A DNA stretch of 53,163 bases from Vitrella brassicaformis. Lineage: Eukaryota > Sar > Vitrellaceae. Under the pieces are notes generated by a model, which ran no database searches, was not told where the DNA came from, and was given only the letters and a program-made list of their open reading frames with translations. This document shows, one piece after another, positions 33,226-43,640 of the stretch. The first letter of the stretch is position 1. The number at the start of each line of letters is the position of its first letter. The position numbers were made by a program, and so were the translations under genes. The DNA lies in NCBI GenBank assembly GCA_001179505.1, contig CDMY01000404.1, positions 32,398 to 85,560 on the forward strand, given 5' to 3'.

Positions 33226-35614
33226 CTATTGGCCGAAGATCATGGCTGAGATGACGGGCCCCAGCATTACACGCGCCAGCCGATAAGTCACTGGGAAGCG
33301 GTCTTTGAAGGCACCGCCCTGGTCAGGCACAGCCGACTCGGTGGTGGAGACCGACACCCTCACTGCAAACGAATAACAGCAGAGGACAGAAATGAGAGTG
33401 GCACCGCATTTCCTCCCCCTCGCTGTGCCGTGCTGGGCTGACCATTGTTAGTATTGGGATTGAGGCTCTCCTCGACGGTGATCCACGCGACGAACGAGTG
33501 GCTGGCGTCGGTCAACACGAGACGACGAGAAGCAATGCCGCCAAAGCGGTATGATGTTGTTGTGGTGTATCCCTCCACTGGTCTGTGAGGGGACTGTGTC
33601 AGGATGGTGTCCAGCCGGCCGTTGTCGGCATACCTGACCAATCAAGACACACACATCCATTAGTCACTCGTGTGTTGTTGCAATGCTCACACACAGTGAT
33701 GCCCGGCCTCACCTGTCGATCATACGGCTACGGTCAGTGAAGTTGATCTGGTGAGTCCACAGGAAGTGGCTGAGGACGATACTCTTGACGAACGAGGATA
33801 CTGACGAGTGGTCCTAAGCGCCCCAACTCAGCGACCGCCAGCCCGCGGACGGATGATAGTCGATGTTCTTGCGGACGGGCGGGTCATGCAGCTGTCGGTG
33901 CTGCTGGTAGGGGTGGTGGGGAGGGAGGGGCGGGTTGATGGTGACCTCGAAGCCGTCCTCATCCTTGACGGCCCGCAGTGTGTCGACGGCCCACAGTGTG
34001 TCGCCGTGGTGGAACAGCTGGAAGGTCACGCTGTTGCCGAAGTCGATGTGGGGGCCGACCATCTTGAGCTGAGCCAACACACGGGGAGCGGCCAAATACG
34101 CCTGCACACACAACACATCAACACATTGACGACACACCGATTGAGAGCCATCCTTTTTCCCTGCCTCCCTCCCTCGGTGGGCTTACCGTCTTGTTTGGGT
34201 ATTGGTGCAGATCGCCCGCAGTGAGCCTCACAGGCAGCTGGCAGTTGCCGCACTGCCCCGCCAGCTCAACCGCCTCGCTCATCTCACTCCAGCCGCCCGC
34301 CTCCGTCACACACAGCGCCGCCAGCAGGTCACCCACATCCATCTGCTGGTTGTCGAAGGTCAGCAGCTGCTGTCCGTTGCACGTCCGCCGCAGCCCCGCC
34401 TGTATGCTGAGCTGATCGTCTGTTGTCCATTGGGTGAGCAGATGCCGCAGCTGAGGCGCTTCGAAGAGGCCTCTGGCCCATTTGCAGGTCTTCCTTAGAT
34501 GCAGCACATCCCGCAGCGGAAAATCGCTGCCGCGGTGGGCGCAGACGTACCACAAGGGGTGCTGCTGCTGCTGCTGGGTGTGCTGCATGGGGGCTGCCGA
34601 CAGTGAGCTGCCGCCCCCCTGTTGCTGCTGTGCCCCTGCCGCAGCACCACCCGCACCAATCGAGCCACCTGAAGGCACCACACAGCACAGGACGGTCATC
34701 ACGATATGCAGTCCACCAACAGCAGCCGATGCTTTCCGCACCTCCGCTGTGCCCACCACCAGCAGCAGCAAGGCTGAGGTCTACGCGTCTACCCTTCTTG
34801 GCGCCGCCGTCATCAGCAGGCACCTGACCAGCAAATGACCCAGATACATGAGCTCCTGTGGGTGTGGGTGTGGATTTGTGCGTACCGCTCTGCCCTGCTG
34901 TGCATTGTTGTCGGTCTCGTTCGGTCCCACAGCACCGCCCGCCCCCCACTGGTGAGCTTCGCTGTCAGCAGCCATGCGCTGAGACGGACACACACAAGAA
35001 AGGGAGTGACCGGCCTGTGTGTGCCACTCAGTCACTGGTCATTCCATCCATTCTCACATGTGTGTTGCAGTCAGTGGTGATCTGCGCCAGCTGCCTGCCG
35101 AGGGCCGAGTGGGTATCGCTGAGAGTCTCCAGAACGGTCGACAGGCTGCCGTCCACCATCTCAGCATCCTGCAACAAAGGCAGAAAGACGGGCTGACCAG
35201 TGAGTGAGTGCAGCAGCTCGGCCGTGCGGTCTCTGACGACCTGTTCGTTGTCGGTGTGTGTGGCTATCATCTGCTCGGCCAGATCAACACCAGACAGAAA
35301 CTTAGAGGCTTCCTGAAAGCCAAAAGCAGCGCAGCAATGTCGGTGTGGAGCCCTCCCCTTCTCCCTCCCCACCTCACCGAGCGCAACTCGCGGATCTTCT
35401 GCAGAAGGTCACCACCGCTACTACCGCCACTCCCACCTGTGTGTCACATTCCCGCCAGGCAATGAACGACACACAAACGGGTCGCCCACGTCCATCAGTC
35501 AATTGTGTGGTTACACTGCATGTGCTGTCCATCCATTCACCGCTCACCTCTGGCGGACGGCGCCGGGCCGTCACCGTCATTGTCTGTGTCCATCGGGAGA
35601 ACACGCTCACCCAT
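33226..35614 (-). pseudogene. family gene C, complete but for one internal stop
   Basis: Nine exons: 35614-35548, 35436-35378, 35312-35058, 34978-34886, 34823-34793, 34668-34187, 34101-33713, 33633-33443, 33362-33226 (1704 nt, all phases close). Order: short acidic head (MGERVLPMDTDNDGDG), Gly-rich link, helical region (GDLLQKIRELRS; LLQDAEMVDGSLSTVLETL), Gln-rich link, F-box-like segment (DFPLRDVLHLRKTCKWARGLF), a Leu-rich unit (AVELAGQCGNCQLPVRLTA), then the shared AYLAAPRVLAQLKM exon and two C-terminal exons. The frame is open except for TAG at 33814-33816, where gene A has TAC (GPYDYSS). So it is a recent pseudogene, a truncated product or read-through. A promoter motif lies at 36087-36117, with a likely UTR exon near 35729-35800. 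Confidence 0.65.
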
Positions 35615-36389
35615 CTGCACCCACCGAAGAGCCAACAACACACACAAGGAAATGCGGTGAGCGCACCAACAAACCCTCTGTGATGATGGTCCGTGTGTAT
35701 CTTGTGCTCTGAGTTCGCAGGGCAGCTTACTGCTTGAATTTCGGCGGCAGCCTCCCAGCTGGCACCGACGAGTCATCAATGGGCTGGCTGGCCCGCCACA
35801 ACTGCAAAACCTCTCACTCACGCCGTCATCAAATCTGACACGGAGGCCACACACACGGGTGTTCATGAAGGGCCGGGAGGGCATGTGCTGTTTGTTTGTT
35901 GTTGTTTCCTCGCCTGATGTGCCTGCCTGCCCTTCTGACTGCACCCACCCAGTGCTTTGTCACTGAGTGTTCTATTGCTGGCCGCTGATGGACTTCAGTG
36001 CATATGCCTACCGATGACAATATATGGCAGGAGGATGCTGTGAGGGAGGCATCACAGACTCATAGCTAATGGGAGCAACATCTCAAAGGGTTTGTGGGGT
36101 TGCAGGGTATGAAACCCAGACAACCATGGCTACACACATGCGCCAGACATCGCCTCTCGGTCTCTGTTGTCTGTCCTCTCGTCCAATCATCATGAGACAC
36201 ACAAACACAAACACAAACACAAACACAAACACAAACACAAACACGCAGAGAGAGAGAGAGGCATCAGCTGCATCAACTCACCCAGAAGAAAGCAAAACCC
36301 AATTAAACCCTCGATGTATTGCCGATCCAGCCATTTATGTCATGCAGAGAGAGAGAGGGGGGCCATGGCCATGGCCATGGGTGCATGGC
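35615..36389. other. 5' region of gene C
   Basis: It contains the promoter motif at 36087-36117, a probable 5' UTR exon near 35729-35800 (acceptor TTTTGCAG, donor GTAAGC) and an (ACAAAC)n run near 36199-36242. I see no separate gene. Confidence 0.5.
36087..36117 (-). promoter_or_regulatory. GGGTTTCA-type directional motif
   Basis: Read on the minus strand: GGGTTTCATACCCTGCAAC, then CCCACAAACCCT. It is a full-length copy of the shared element, upstream of family gene C and pointing toward it (about 470 bp from the coding start, with a likely UTR intron between). Confidence 0.6.
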
Positions 36390-37320
36390 ATGGCATGGCA
36401 TGGCATGGATGTGCGTATGTACACCGTATGAGTGTGTGTGTACAGACATACAAATAAGCATACAAGACATACAGAAATCGACAGACTGACAGACAGGGCA
36501 GCAGAGATGGACCACAGGCGCATGTGAATCCCACCCCACCCACCTCATGCAGGTCATACCGCTACCATACACCACATACATTCACAGCATGAGTTTGGAG
36601 CACATCGCTACAGTATATATGTATCCGTTGTAAGTACATTGAGCACATTCAGCAAAAACGCCTTAGTGGCAGGCAGCTAGGGGCTCAACAAGATGTGAAT
36701 GCAGGACGACACACAGAGGACCACCACCCACCACCCACCCACACGCATCAATCAACCGCCGTGCACCCAGAAGGAGGCAAAAATGACTGACTGCATGGGA
36801 ACAGCCGGTCTGTCTGTCTCTCTCTCTGTCTGGTGTGATGACATGTGTGTGTGTGTGGATGTGCAGCGAGTGTCAAACACACACCGCCGTGTCTGTGTGT
36901 ATGTCTGGATGTGTGCATGAAGCAATGAATGCGTCACGGATGGATGGATGGATAGAATGTGGTGCACCACGTGCAGCAAACACAAGCAAAAGCACCGACC
37001 GCCCAGCCCATCGGTGCAGTCAGTCAGTCAGTCAGTCAGATGGCGAGGGAGAGGCAAAACAGACAGACAGACAGACAGAGATGGCAGCCAGCCACTGATA
37101 AATGTATACATATGTATAGAGTGGCGTATTCACCGAAACCCCTTGCGCACACACCATTGAAGCCATCTATGCGGCCGGCAGTGCCCCCCCAATCTCAACA
37201 ACGCCGCCTACCCTGACACACACCTGAAAGACAGAAAGCACGGTCAGACACCATTGTGTTCGTCGTGTGTGTGCACATCTTCAGCTCATGTCAGTCATGT
37301 TTGCTGCATACCTCAGCTGT
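36390..37320. repeat. family-linked noncoding module, copy 3
   Basis: Downstream of gene B. The best match to copy 1 runs across both modules with the same landmarks in order, including TAGGGGCTCAACAAGATGTG and GGCAAAAATGACTGACTGCA. TATGCGGCCGGCAGTGCCCC lies just before the 3' end of the gene. Confidence 0.7.
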
Positions 37321-38639
37321 CTATCGGTCGAAGAGGATGGCTGAGATGACGGCCCCCAGCACCACACGCGCCAGCCGAGTGGTCTCCGGGAAGCGCTCCT
37401 TGAAGGCATCACCCACACCAGACACAGCCGCCGACTCGGTCGTCATGACCAACACACACACTGCAAAGGAATTACAGGAGAGCACAGCGAATGAGAGTAA
37501 GTGTTGTGTGCGTGTGTGTGATTTTTACCCTCCCTCCCCCTTGCTGACCGCTGTCGATGTAGATCCACGCGACGAAGGGATGGCCGGTGCCCGTCAGGAC
37601 GAGGTGACGTCAAGCAAAGCCGTGAGTGAAGCGGGCTGATGTGGTGGTGGTGCATCCCTCCACTGGTGTGTGGGGGGACTGCGTCAGCAGGTTGAGCAGC
37701 CGGTTGTCGTCAACATACCTGACACACACACATTCATCAGTCACTCGTGTGCCGTGACAGCGTTCACACAGAGTGATGCCCGGCCTCACCTGTCGATCAC
37801 ACGGCTACGGTCAGTGAAGTTGATCTGGTGAGTCCACCTGAAGTGGCCGATGATGATGCTCTTCACACACGACGACACATATGAGGAGACCCGAATAAAC
37901 TGCAGCCAGCCCGCAGACCGTGAATAGTCGATCCTGCTGCGGACGGGCGGGTCGTGCGGCTGTCGGTGCTGCTGGTAGGGGTGGTTGGGAGGGAGGGGCG
38001 GGTCGATGGTCAGCTCGAAGCCGTCCTGGTCCTTGATGGCCCGCAGCGTGGTGCCGTGGTGGAACAGCTAGAAGGTCACGCCGTTGCCGAAGTCGATGTG
38101 GGGGCCGACCATCTTGAGCTAAGCCAACACACGGGGAGCGGCCAAATACGCCTACACGACCACACACGCACAGAGAAGAATGAATGAGGCCCTCTCTGTG
38201 CCCTCCCGCCCCTGTATGTGCGTCTCACCGTCTTATTGGCGTGTCTGTCGATGTCGTCAGCAGTCAGCCGCACCGGCAGGGTGCACCGGCCGCACTGCGC
38301 CGCCAGCCGCAGTATGTCGGCGACCTCGTCCCACGTCTGCTCCAGCAAGTAGGTCACCCTGAAGGCACTCTCGAGGTCACTGATGGTGAAGGATAGGACG
38401 TCTTGCAGGCCGAGACGGACCAGCGCCTTCTCTATGTGCTGCTGGACGAGCTCGAGCATCGTGTCCCCTTCAGCGGAAGGGAACTTGCTGATCTGTGCTG
38501 TGAGTGCCGCTTGCTTCGAGTCATCATCCGACATGGCCATGTGGGCGGCCTTCTTGATGGTGGCTGCCTGCAGGGAGGGGACGGGGGAAGGGCTAGGGGG
38601 CCGGCGAGGGATGGGCTGCTGAATGGGCTGGGACGCCAT
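37321..38639 (-). pseudogene. family gene B, three C-to-T nonsense changes
   Basis: Four exons: 38639-38229, 38151-37790, 37718-37549, 37460-37321 (1083 nt, all phases and splice sites intact). The first exon is open and encodes a Pro-rich head, then LVQQHIEKALVRLGLQDVL and LRLAAQCGRCTLPVRLTADD, the last matching the Leu-rich unit of A and C. Three internal stops remain: TAG at 38119-38121 (gene A and C: CAG, Gln of VLAQLK), TAG at 38068-38070 (CAG, Gln of VTFQLF), and TGA at 37610-37612. All are consistent with C-to-T on the coding strand. The acceptor before exon 2 has changed from CAG to TAG and remains usable. Most simply a young pseudogene; the open first exon could still make a short protein. 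Confidence 0.7.
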
Positions 38640-39326
38640 CGATCGGTGAGTGGCCTACATGACACACACACAGACACAGAGGCATGCGCACGATGCCATA
38701 CAGCACACCGTGTGCGTGTGTCTGGCTTTCTCGGTTCCTTACGTGAGGGCGATGAATCGGCAGCCCTCCCTTGTGCAGCAAGTGCGGTGCGATGGGACAG
38801 CTTAAACAACACCGAATCCCCTCCTGCAGACATCACACGCATTTCGAAAACGCATGCACACATCGAAAGATGAGCCCGCCACATGTCCACCGCTTCTTGG
38901 CTCACCTGGTGTCAGTCAGTGATGGCCCGGAGCGATAAGCCAACACGGAACACTGCCGTCAGCGACACGCACAACGAGATCTGCAACCAGTCGTGACATG
39001 GAGGAGATCTCGGTCGACACAAACAAGGAGGCTGCCTTCATTTTGTAACATCCTCACCTAATGAAATGCTTCAACACTCCAACACACCTGCAAGCTTCAG
39101 CTCGCAGCGTTCAACTTGCAGGGTATGAAACCCAGAGGAATGTTCCTTTGAGCCTCATCCCCGTCGTGTGGATTCATTCATTCATCCATTCAATCGATCG
39201 TCCATTGCCCGTCAAATCCCAATATATATACAGACAAAGAAATCAATGCATGCGCACGTTCTGCACAGGCCGACAGCAGATGCTACACTTACACACGGCG
39301 GGGATCTGTCGAGGTGCGTCTAGGCA
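38640..39326. other. 5' region of gene B
   Basis: About 690 bp between gene B and the 3' end of the RING gene, containing the partial promoter motif at 39117-39133. I see no gene. Confidence 0.5.
39117..39133 (-). promoter_or_regulatory. GGGTTTCA-type directional motif, partial
   Basis: On the minus strand it reads GGGTTTCATACCCTGCA; the second block (CAAC...AAACCCT) is lost. It points toward family gene B, about 480 bp from its start codon. Confidence 0.5.
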
Positions 39327-40790
39327 TCATCGGGAGGGTTTATGCCCTTGGAGTGCTGTCGGCAAGCCGGGGTCAGGGTGGAGAGTGTCGCCGCGCAGCG
39401 ACAGGACGATGCCTCCAACAGACAGAGCCACACGATGGCTGCACACCGCAAGACAACACAGCCATTCTGCGCCTTTGCCTCGCTCATTCCCTGCAGCAGT
39501 GCACTGACCGGACGGTGTCTGTCTTGTTTTCGTCTGTGTGGAAGGGCAGGATGGCCGTCACCTTGCCGTCCAATCCGTTGTACTGCATACACACGCGCCG
39601 CCATCGAAACCTAACAGGGAGGGATGGACGTGTGTCAACATTTTTACCTCGGGGCGGTTGACCAGGCCAGACACCCACACGTTGCTGCCCTCGGCGAATA
39701 CACACGGCTTCTGGGGCTTGACTGACCTACACGCAGACACACACACACACACACACACATCCCTCCCTCCCTCCCACGTCTGTCAGCACCTGCAGCGCAG
39801 CCCCCCACCTGATCTCTTCGCCCGTCATCTGCTTGAGACTTTCCGCACAGGCAGTGATCTTGGCCTCGTTCTGCCGCAGCTGTGCCCGCAGGCGCTCCGC
39901 CTCCCCATCCCATCTGAAAGCCTCGAGGCTGGCCGCGTCAGCCGTCTTGGGGAAACGCTCGGCGATCGCCCGGCGAGCTATGGCAGTGGCCATGTGGCAC
40001 CCCATGATGGTCAGCTCGGTATCGGCGGCACCATAAGGGCTGCCGGCAGTGTCCATGTCACGAAGCGCGGCGAAGTAGTAGTAGCTGGCCTTCCATGTCG
40101 CAGCGGTGCCGTCGGCCTCCGTGACACCCACATCGCGCAGCGGGCCGCCAGGCTGGTCGGGCAGCAGCGGGGAGGTGACGGGCTTGCGAATGCGCTCGAT
40201 GAGGTCACACTCCTGATCAACCGAAGAACGGACAGTCTCTCTCTGTCTCTCTGTGTGTGTGTGCGTGTCCATTCCCCAACACAAACGCACACGTACCTGT
40301 CGGCACGATGGACATGGAAGTCGTGTTCCGGAAGGGAAGCTGCCAGCCTCAGAGGCGAGAGTATTGCCCTGAATGACGGACAGTATCTCGCACACCTCAC
40401 GCTTCACACACTGCACACACACAACACAACACAACACACAGCACAGGACAGCCGACCGAAACAGCATGCCCTGTCAGCCCACAAAGCCCATCTCTTTCCT
40501 CTCGGACCTACCGCAAGCAGAGGTAGTGGTTGCACGTCAGCCGAACGATGTCGGTCTTCTCGGCGAGGCTTTCGCGGCAGATGGAGCAGTCGTCACTCGG
40601 GATGGCGTACGCCTTGGGAAGAGTGAATGCAGTCGCGGCAGCTGACGGGGAAGCACGACCTGCATGGCAGGCATCAGTCAACACATGCAGCGGTGTGCAA
40701 ATGCATCTCTGTGTGTCGTCTAGTGTCGTCGGCGCAATGTTCTCCACCTCTCTTGTTCTGGATAGACTTTAGAATCGCCAGATAGTCCAT
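39327..40790 (-). CDS. RING-finger protein with C-terminal NRP/YNG module
   Basis: Seven exons: 40790-40748, 40659-40512, 40410-40297, 40212-39809, 39726-39648, 39582-39509, 39438-39327. A C3HC4 RING is clear: DDCSICRESL, then LTCNHYLCLR, then CVKREVCEIL, and LPCPSCRQ, the pattern of an E3 ubiquitin ligase. A helical middle follows (LRAQLRQNEAKITACAESL), and the C terminus has VWVSGLVNRPE then YNGLDGKVTAIL and RHRVALSVGGIVLSLR, a small beta module often found with zinc fingers in protists. All junctions close except exon 2 to 3: no GT-AG pair keeps the RING frame, and the exon sum is 974 nt, one base short of a multiple of three. The missing base falls at a TG microsatellite, so a sequence error or unusual splice is likely. 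Confidence 0.78.
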
Positions 40791-40812
40791 GGCGACTCTC
40801 CGCCAGAAATCC

Positions 40813-40844
40813 GGGTTTCAGACCCTACAACCAGACAAACCCTA
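40813..40844 (+). promoter_or_regulatory. GGGTTTCA-type directional motif
   Basis: Plus strand: GGGTTTCAGACCCTACAACC, then AGACAAACCCTA. It lies in the 115-bp gap between the RING gene (-) and the small plus-strand gene, and points toward the plus-strand gene. A near-identical stretch of about 45 bp occurs at 45213-45257. Confidence 0.6.
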
Positions 40845-40905
40845 ACCCTGATGCTCTGCGAGCTGAGCTTGCAAGAGGGGAAGCAGATCTGACGGCCTCC
40901 TGAAG

Positions 40906-41653
40906 ATGGGAGGCTGTCTGGGATCCTGTTATGCGAGACTGCGGTGCAGCTGGTGCGTACGGAGGTCCACGATGACCGCTCTCCAGCTGAGGGCGTTGAG
41001 GGGCATCGGCAAAGCGTATGGAACTCTTCCTGACTGGGTGTTCGACGTTACGGATCTCTCTTACGTACGTACCCACAACCAAGGGCAGAGCAAGGATGGG
41101 TGCATGGGGGAGAGGGAATTCACGCACGTACCGCTGATTGTGGCTGGCTTGGCGCGGTGTGTGTGCGTGTGTGTGCAGGTGGAACTATGCACGGTAACGG
41201 AGCGCCTCGGAGAGGGCGGTGAGCTGGAGGACGACGACAGAAAGGCGTTCGAGGCTACGGTAAGATATCCCACCCGGCAGACGAGCACACAGGCAGACAA
41301 GGGATATGTCCACGTGTGCTGTGTGCAGGTGGTCCGCATGTCCTGCCAAATTCGGCGGCTGCAACTGTGGAAGGCCGAGCTTCTGCGGGGCCGACAGTTC
41401 AAGGAGTAAGCAGACGCACTCACGCCCCAACCCAGCCCATGCACAAGTCTTGATGCTGGCGCTTACTTGTCTCTCTCTCTGTGTATGTGCTCATTTGTCC
41501 ATCCATCCAAACAGGTATCTGGACAGTAAGCTGCCGAAGCCGCCCCACTACCCCTACATCTTAGAGCGCCCCCCAGCAGACGCCATTGAGATATGCGAGG
41601 GCGCTGCCGGTTCACCGGGTCAAGGTCAGGTCAAGAACACCCAGGGCAGCTGA
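40906..41653 (+). CDS. small protein, possibly mitoribosomal mL52
   Basis: Four exons: 40906-41064, 41179-41259, 41329-41405, 41515-41653 (456 nt, 151 residues, phases close). A second in-frame ATG at 40972 would give 129 residues; the longer form adds a Cys/Arg-rich N terminus that could be a presequence. The segment AYGTLPDWVFDVTD resembles the Y-G-x-L-x-x-LPDW signature of mL52, and the basic helix CQIRRLQLWKAELLRGRQFKE fits the helix that follows it in that family. The match is short, so the assignment is tentative. It is divergent from the RING gene with a promoter motif about 60 bp upstream of the first ATG. Confidence 0.5.
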
Positions 41654-42677
41654 TGTTCTTGTTTCAGTGACGCGTTATTTGTTGGCTAATTACCTTAGTT
41701 TGGGTGCATTTGTATGCCGTAGTGATGAATGCAAGTGTATGATAGGCTGTTCGGTTTGTGTCGGGCTGTGCTGTCCTTCATGTCGTGTGGTGCGCTTGTG
41801 TTCCCGCGATTGCCTGTGCCTTTACCTCCGTGTGAGCAAATACACGCCGACTCATGTTCAGCTGTGAAAGCCAATAGCTCGTAGAGTGCTGTGAGCAGTG
41901 ACCCTACTTTTCTTTACATGGATGGCTGTCAGCACAGCGATTAGTTAATGGGCGGGTCCATGCCTGTTCGACTGCCAGTGAGTGTATCGACTTGCAGTGC
42001 GTGTACGCATTGATTGATCGTCAATCAAACATTGAGCTCCTCCTCTCTGGCTGGCAGTGCAGCTGGGGCCGGCATGGCGGCCTGCGGCCCATAGAACTCA
42101 TTCCGCGGCGGCTGAGAGCAGAACTGCGATGCTCATCCACAAACCTACCACCCACACATCCGATGCTCCACACACATGGATGGATTGCACCTCCTGCCGA
42201 TGGCTCACGTTTGTTTGTCCCTGGCGAATCGCGCGGCCGGCTGCAGCGCGTCGGCGAGGAAGGCGAAGCGGCCGGCTGCAGTGGGTGAGAACGATATGTC
42301 CTCACCCGCGGGATGAGTCCTCCTCTGTTTGGACGCCTGGTGGGCGCCTTCCTTGGCAGCAGTCCGTGTGGTGCCGTCGGGGCGCCACTCGTAGCCGTGA
42401 GTGAGCGAGAAGCGCCACAGCCGACCTCATTGTCTCAGACCACTCATCTGAACCACACACACGACAGATCGACACAGAGAGCGAGAGTGGGCATCGATCT
42501 CGGCTGCTCACCAAGGCTGGTGGCTTTGTCACTGAGGCATGCGGAGAGATGGCGCCTCGTAAATCACACTGTCCGGCACGCAACACGTCTGCACCACACA
42601 ACACACACATACAGACACACAGCCACAGCGACATAATAAACAGCCATCTGTGAAGCAGGCAGGCACCCATGAGTGAG
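41654..42677. other. mostly unassigned; possible minus-strand exon
   Basis: About 1 kb. On the minus strand around 42210-42400 one frame reads like protein (LWRFSLTHGYEWRPDGT...) and ends at a stop near 42210. I could not join it in phase to the 42678-43012 gene with confidence. The remainder is AT-richer and without a gene. Confidence 0.3.
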
Positions 42678-43012
42678 TCATTCGGCCAATGTACAGTACA
42701 TTTGCAGTTTGGCGATGATCCATCCAGAGGTCCGAGGAGCTGATGAGTCCGGCCCCCGCTGCTGGAGCTCATCCGCGGAATCGACTGAACCATTCGGCAT
42801 CTCGACGCCATCCAAATCACTGCAAACACACACACACACAAGCATACACACTCACTCACATGAGTCCAGCGCTGTCTTGCCGCTCTTTGCCTGTCTGTTT
42901 GCCTCACTCACTCACTCAGGCACCTCTTCGCCTCGCCGCAGCCGCTGTTCAGGGCCGAAGAGGCGGGCGAGCTGTAGAAATCTGCATGCACCCGGCCAGG
43001 CGGCCGAGCCAT
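42678..43012 (-). CDS. very small predicted protein, unknown
   Basis: Two exons, 43012-42924 and 42819-42678 (231 nt, 76 residues). The start ATG at 43012 (MARPPGRVHADFYSSPASS) and the phase-2 splice (donor GTGCCTGAG, acceptor TTTGCAG) agree, and the second exon is open (LDGVEMPNGSVDSADELQQ) to a TGA. No domain. An alternative donor near the end of exon 2 could extend the protein leftward into the 42210-42400 frame. Low confidence; it may be part of a larger gene. Confidence 0.35.
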
Positions 43013-43219
43013 AGATTGAACTGAATTGAACTGATGGGTATTGAATGTCATGCAATGCGACAAAATCCATCGATCATAACAGTCTGTCTCACCCACATAA
43101 ATTGATCCCAGGTACATGACATGAGTGTACAACCATGCAGTCACATCTAGCTACTCATCAGGTCATCTAACTGAGACAGTCACATCGATCTGCCGGGTAA
43201 ATCTTGAGTTCCATTTATG

Positions 43220-43640
43220 TGATACGTGTCTACACATTCAGAGACAGAGACAGATATCAGCCGTAAGCCACCACGTGCAGCAAACACCAACAGAACCACC
43301 GACCGCTCAGCCGATAGGTGCAGTCAGTCAGTCAGTCATTCGCGCAGGCAGAGGGCGAGAGAGAGGCCAAACAGACAGACAGACATACAGACAGACATGG
43401 CAGCCAGCCACTGATGAATGCACACACGCATATCGAGTGGCAGATAGACAGAGTCTAACCAGTCAGAAAACCCACGCGCACCATTGCAGCCGTCTATGCG
43501 ACCAGCAGTGCCCCTCTCACTCTCACCGCCGCCGCCCAGCCTAACACACACATGGAACGACAGACATCATTGGGGTCGTCGTGTGTGTGCGCATCTTCTG
43601 CTCGTCTCAGTCGTGTTTGTTGCGGACACACCTCAGGTGT
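43220..43640. repeat. family-linked noncoding module, copy 4 (short)
   Basis: Downstream of gene A. It aligns with the right-hand half of copy 2 (about 32820-33225): ATATCAGCCGTAAGCCACCA, GTGCAGCAAACAC, CAGTCAGTCAGTCAGTCA, GGCAGCCAGCCACTGATGAA. The left half present in copies 1-3 is missing. Confidence 0.65.

Noticed and set aside
37321-38639. TAG read as glutamine (altered genetic code)
   Set aside because: Other genes here end at TAG (ARM gene, RING-family neighbours A, C, D) and use CAG normally, so whole-code reassignment does not fit.
40836-40850. Telomere repeat (AAACCCTAACCCT)
   Set aside because: Only two units inside an otherwise unique motif that recurs upstream of genes; it is not a telomeric array.
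42728-42785. Hammerhead-ribozyme-like CTGATGAGTCC
   Set aside because: The conserved GAAA after stem II is missing (GGAATC instead) and stem II does not pair; the match is to the first core box only.
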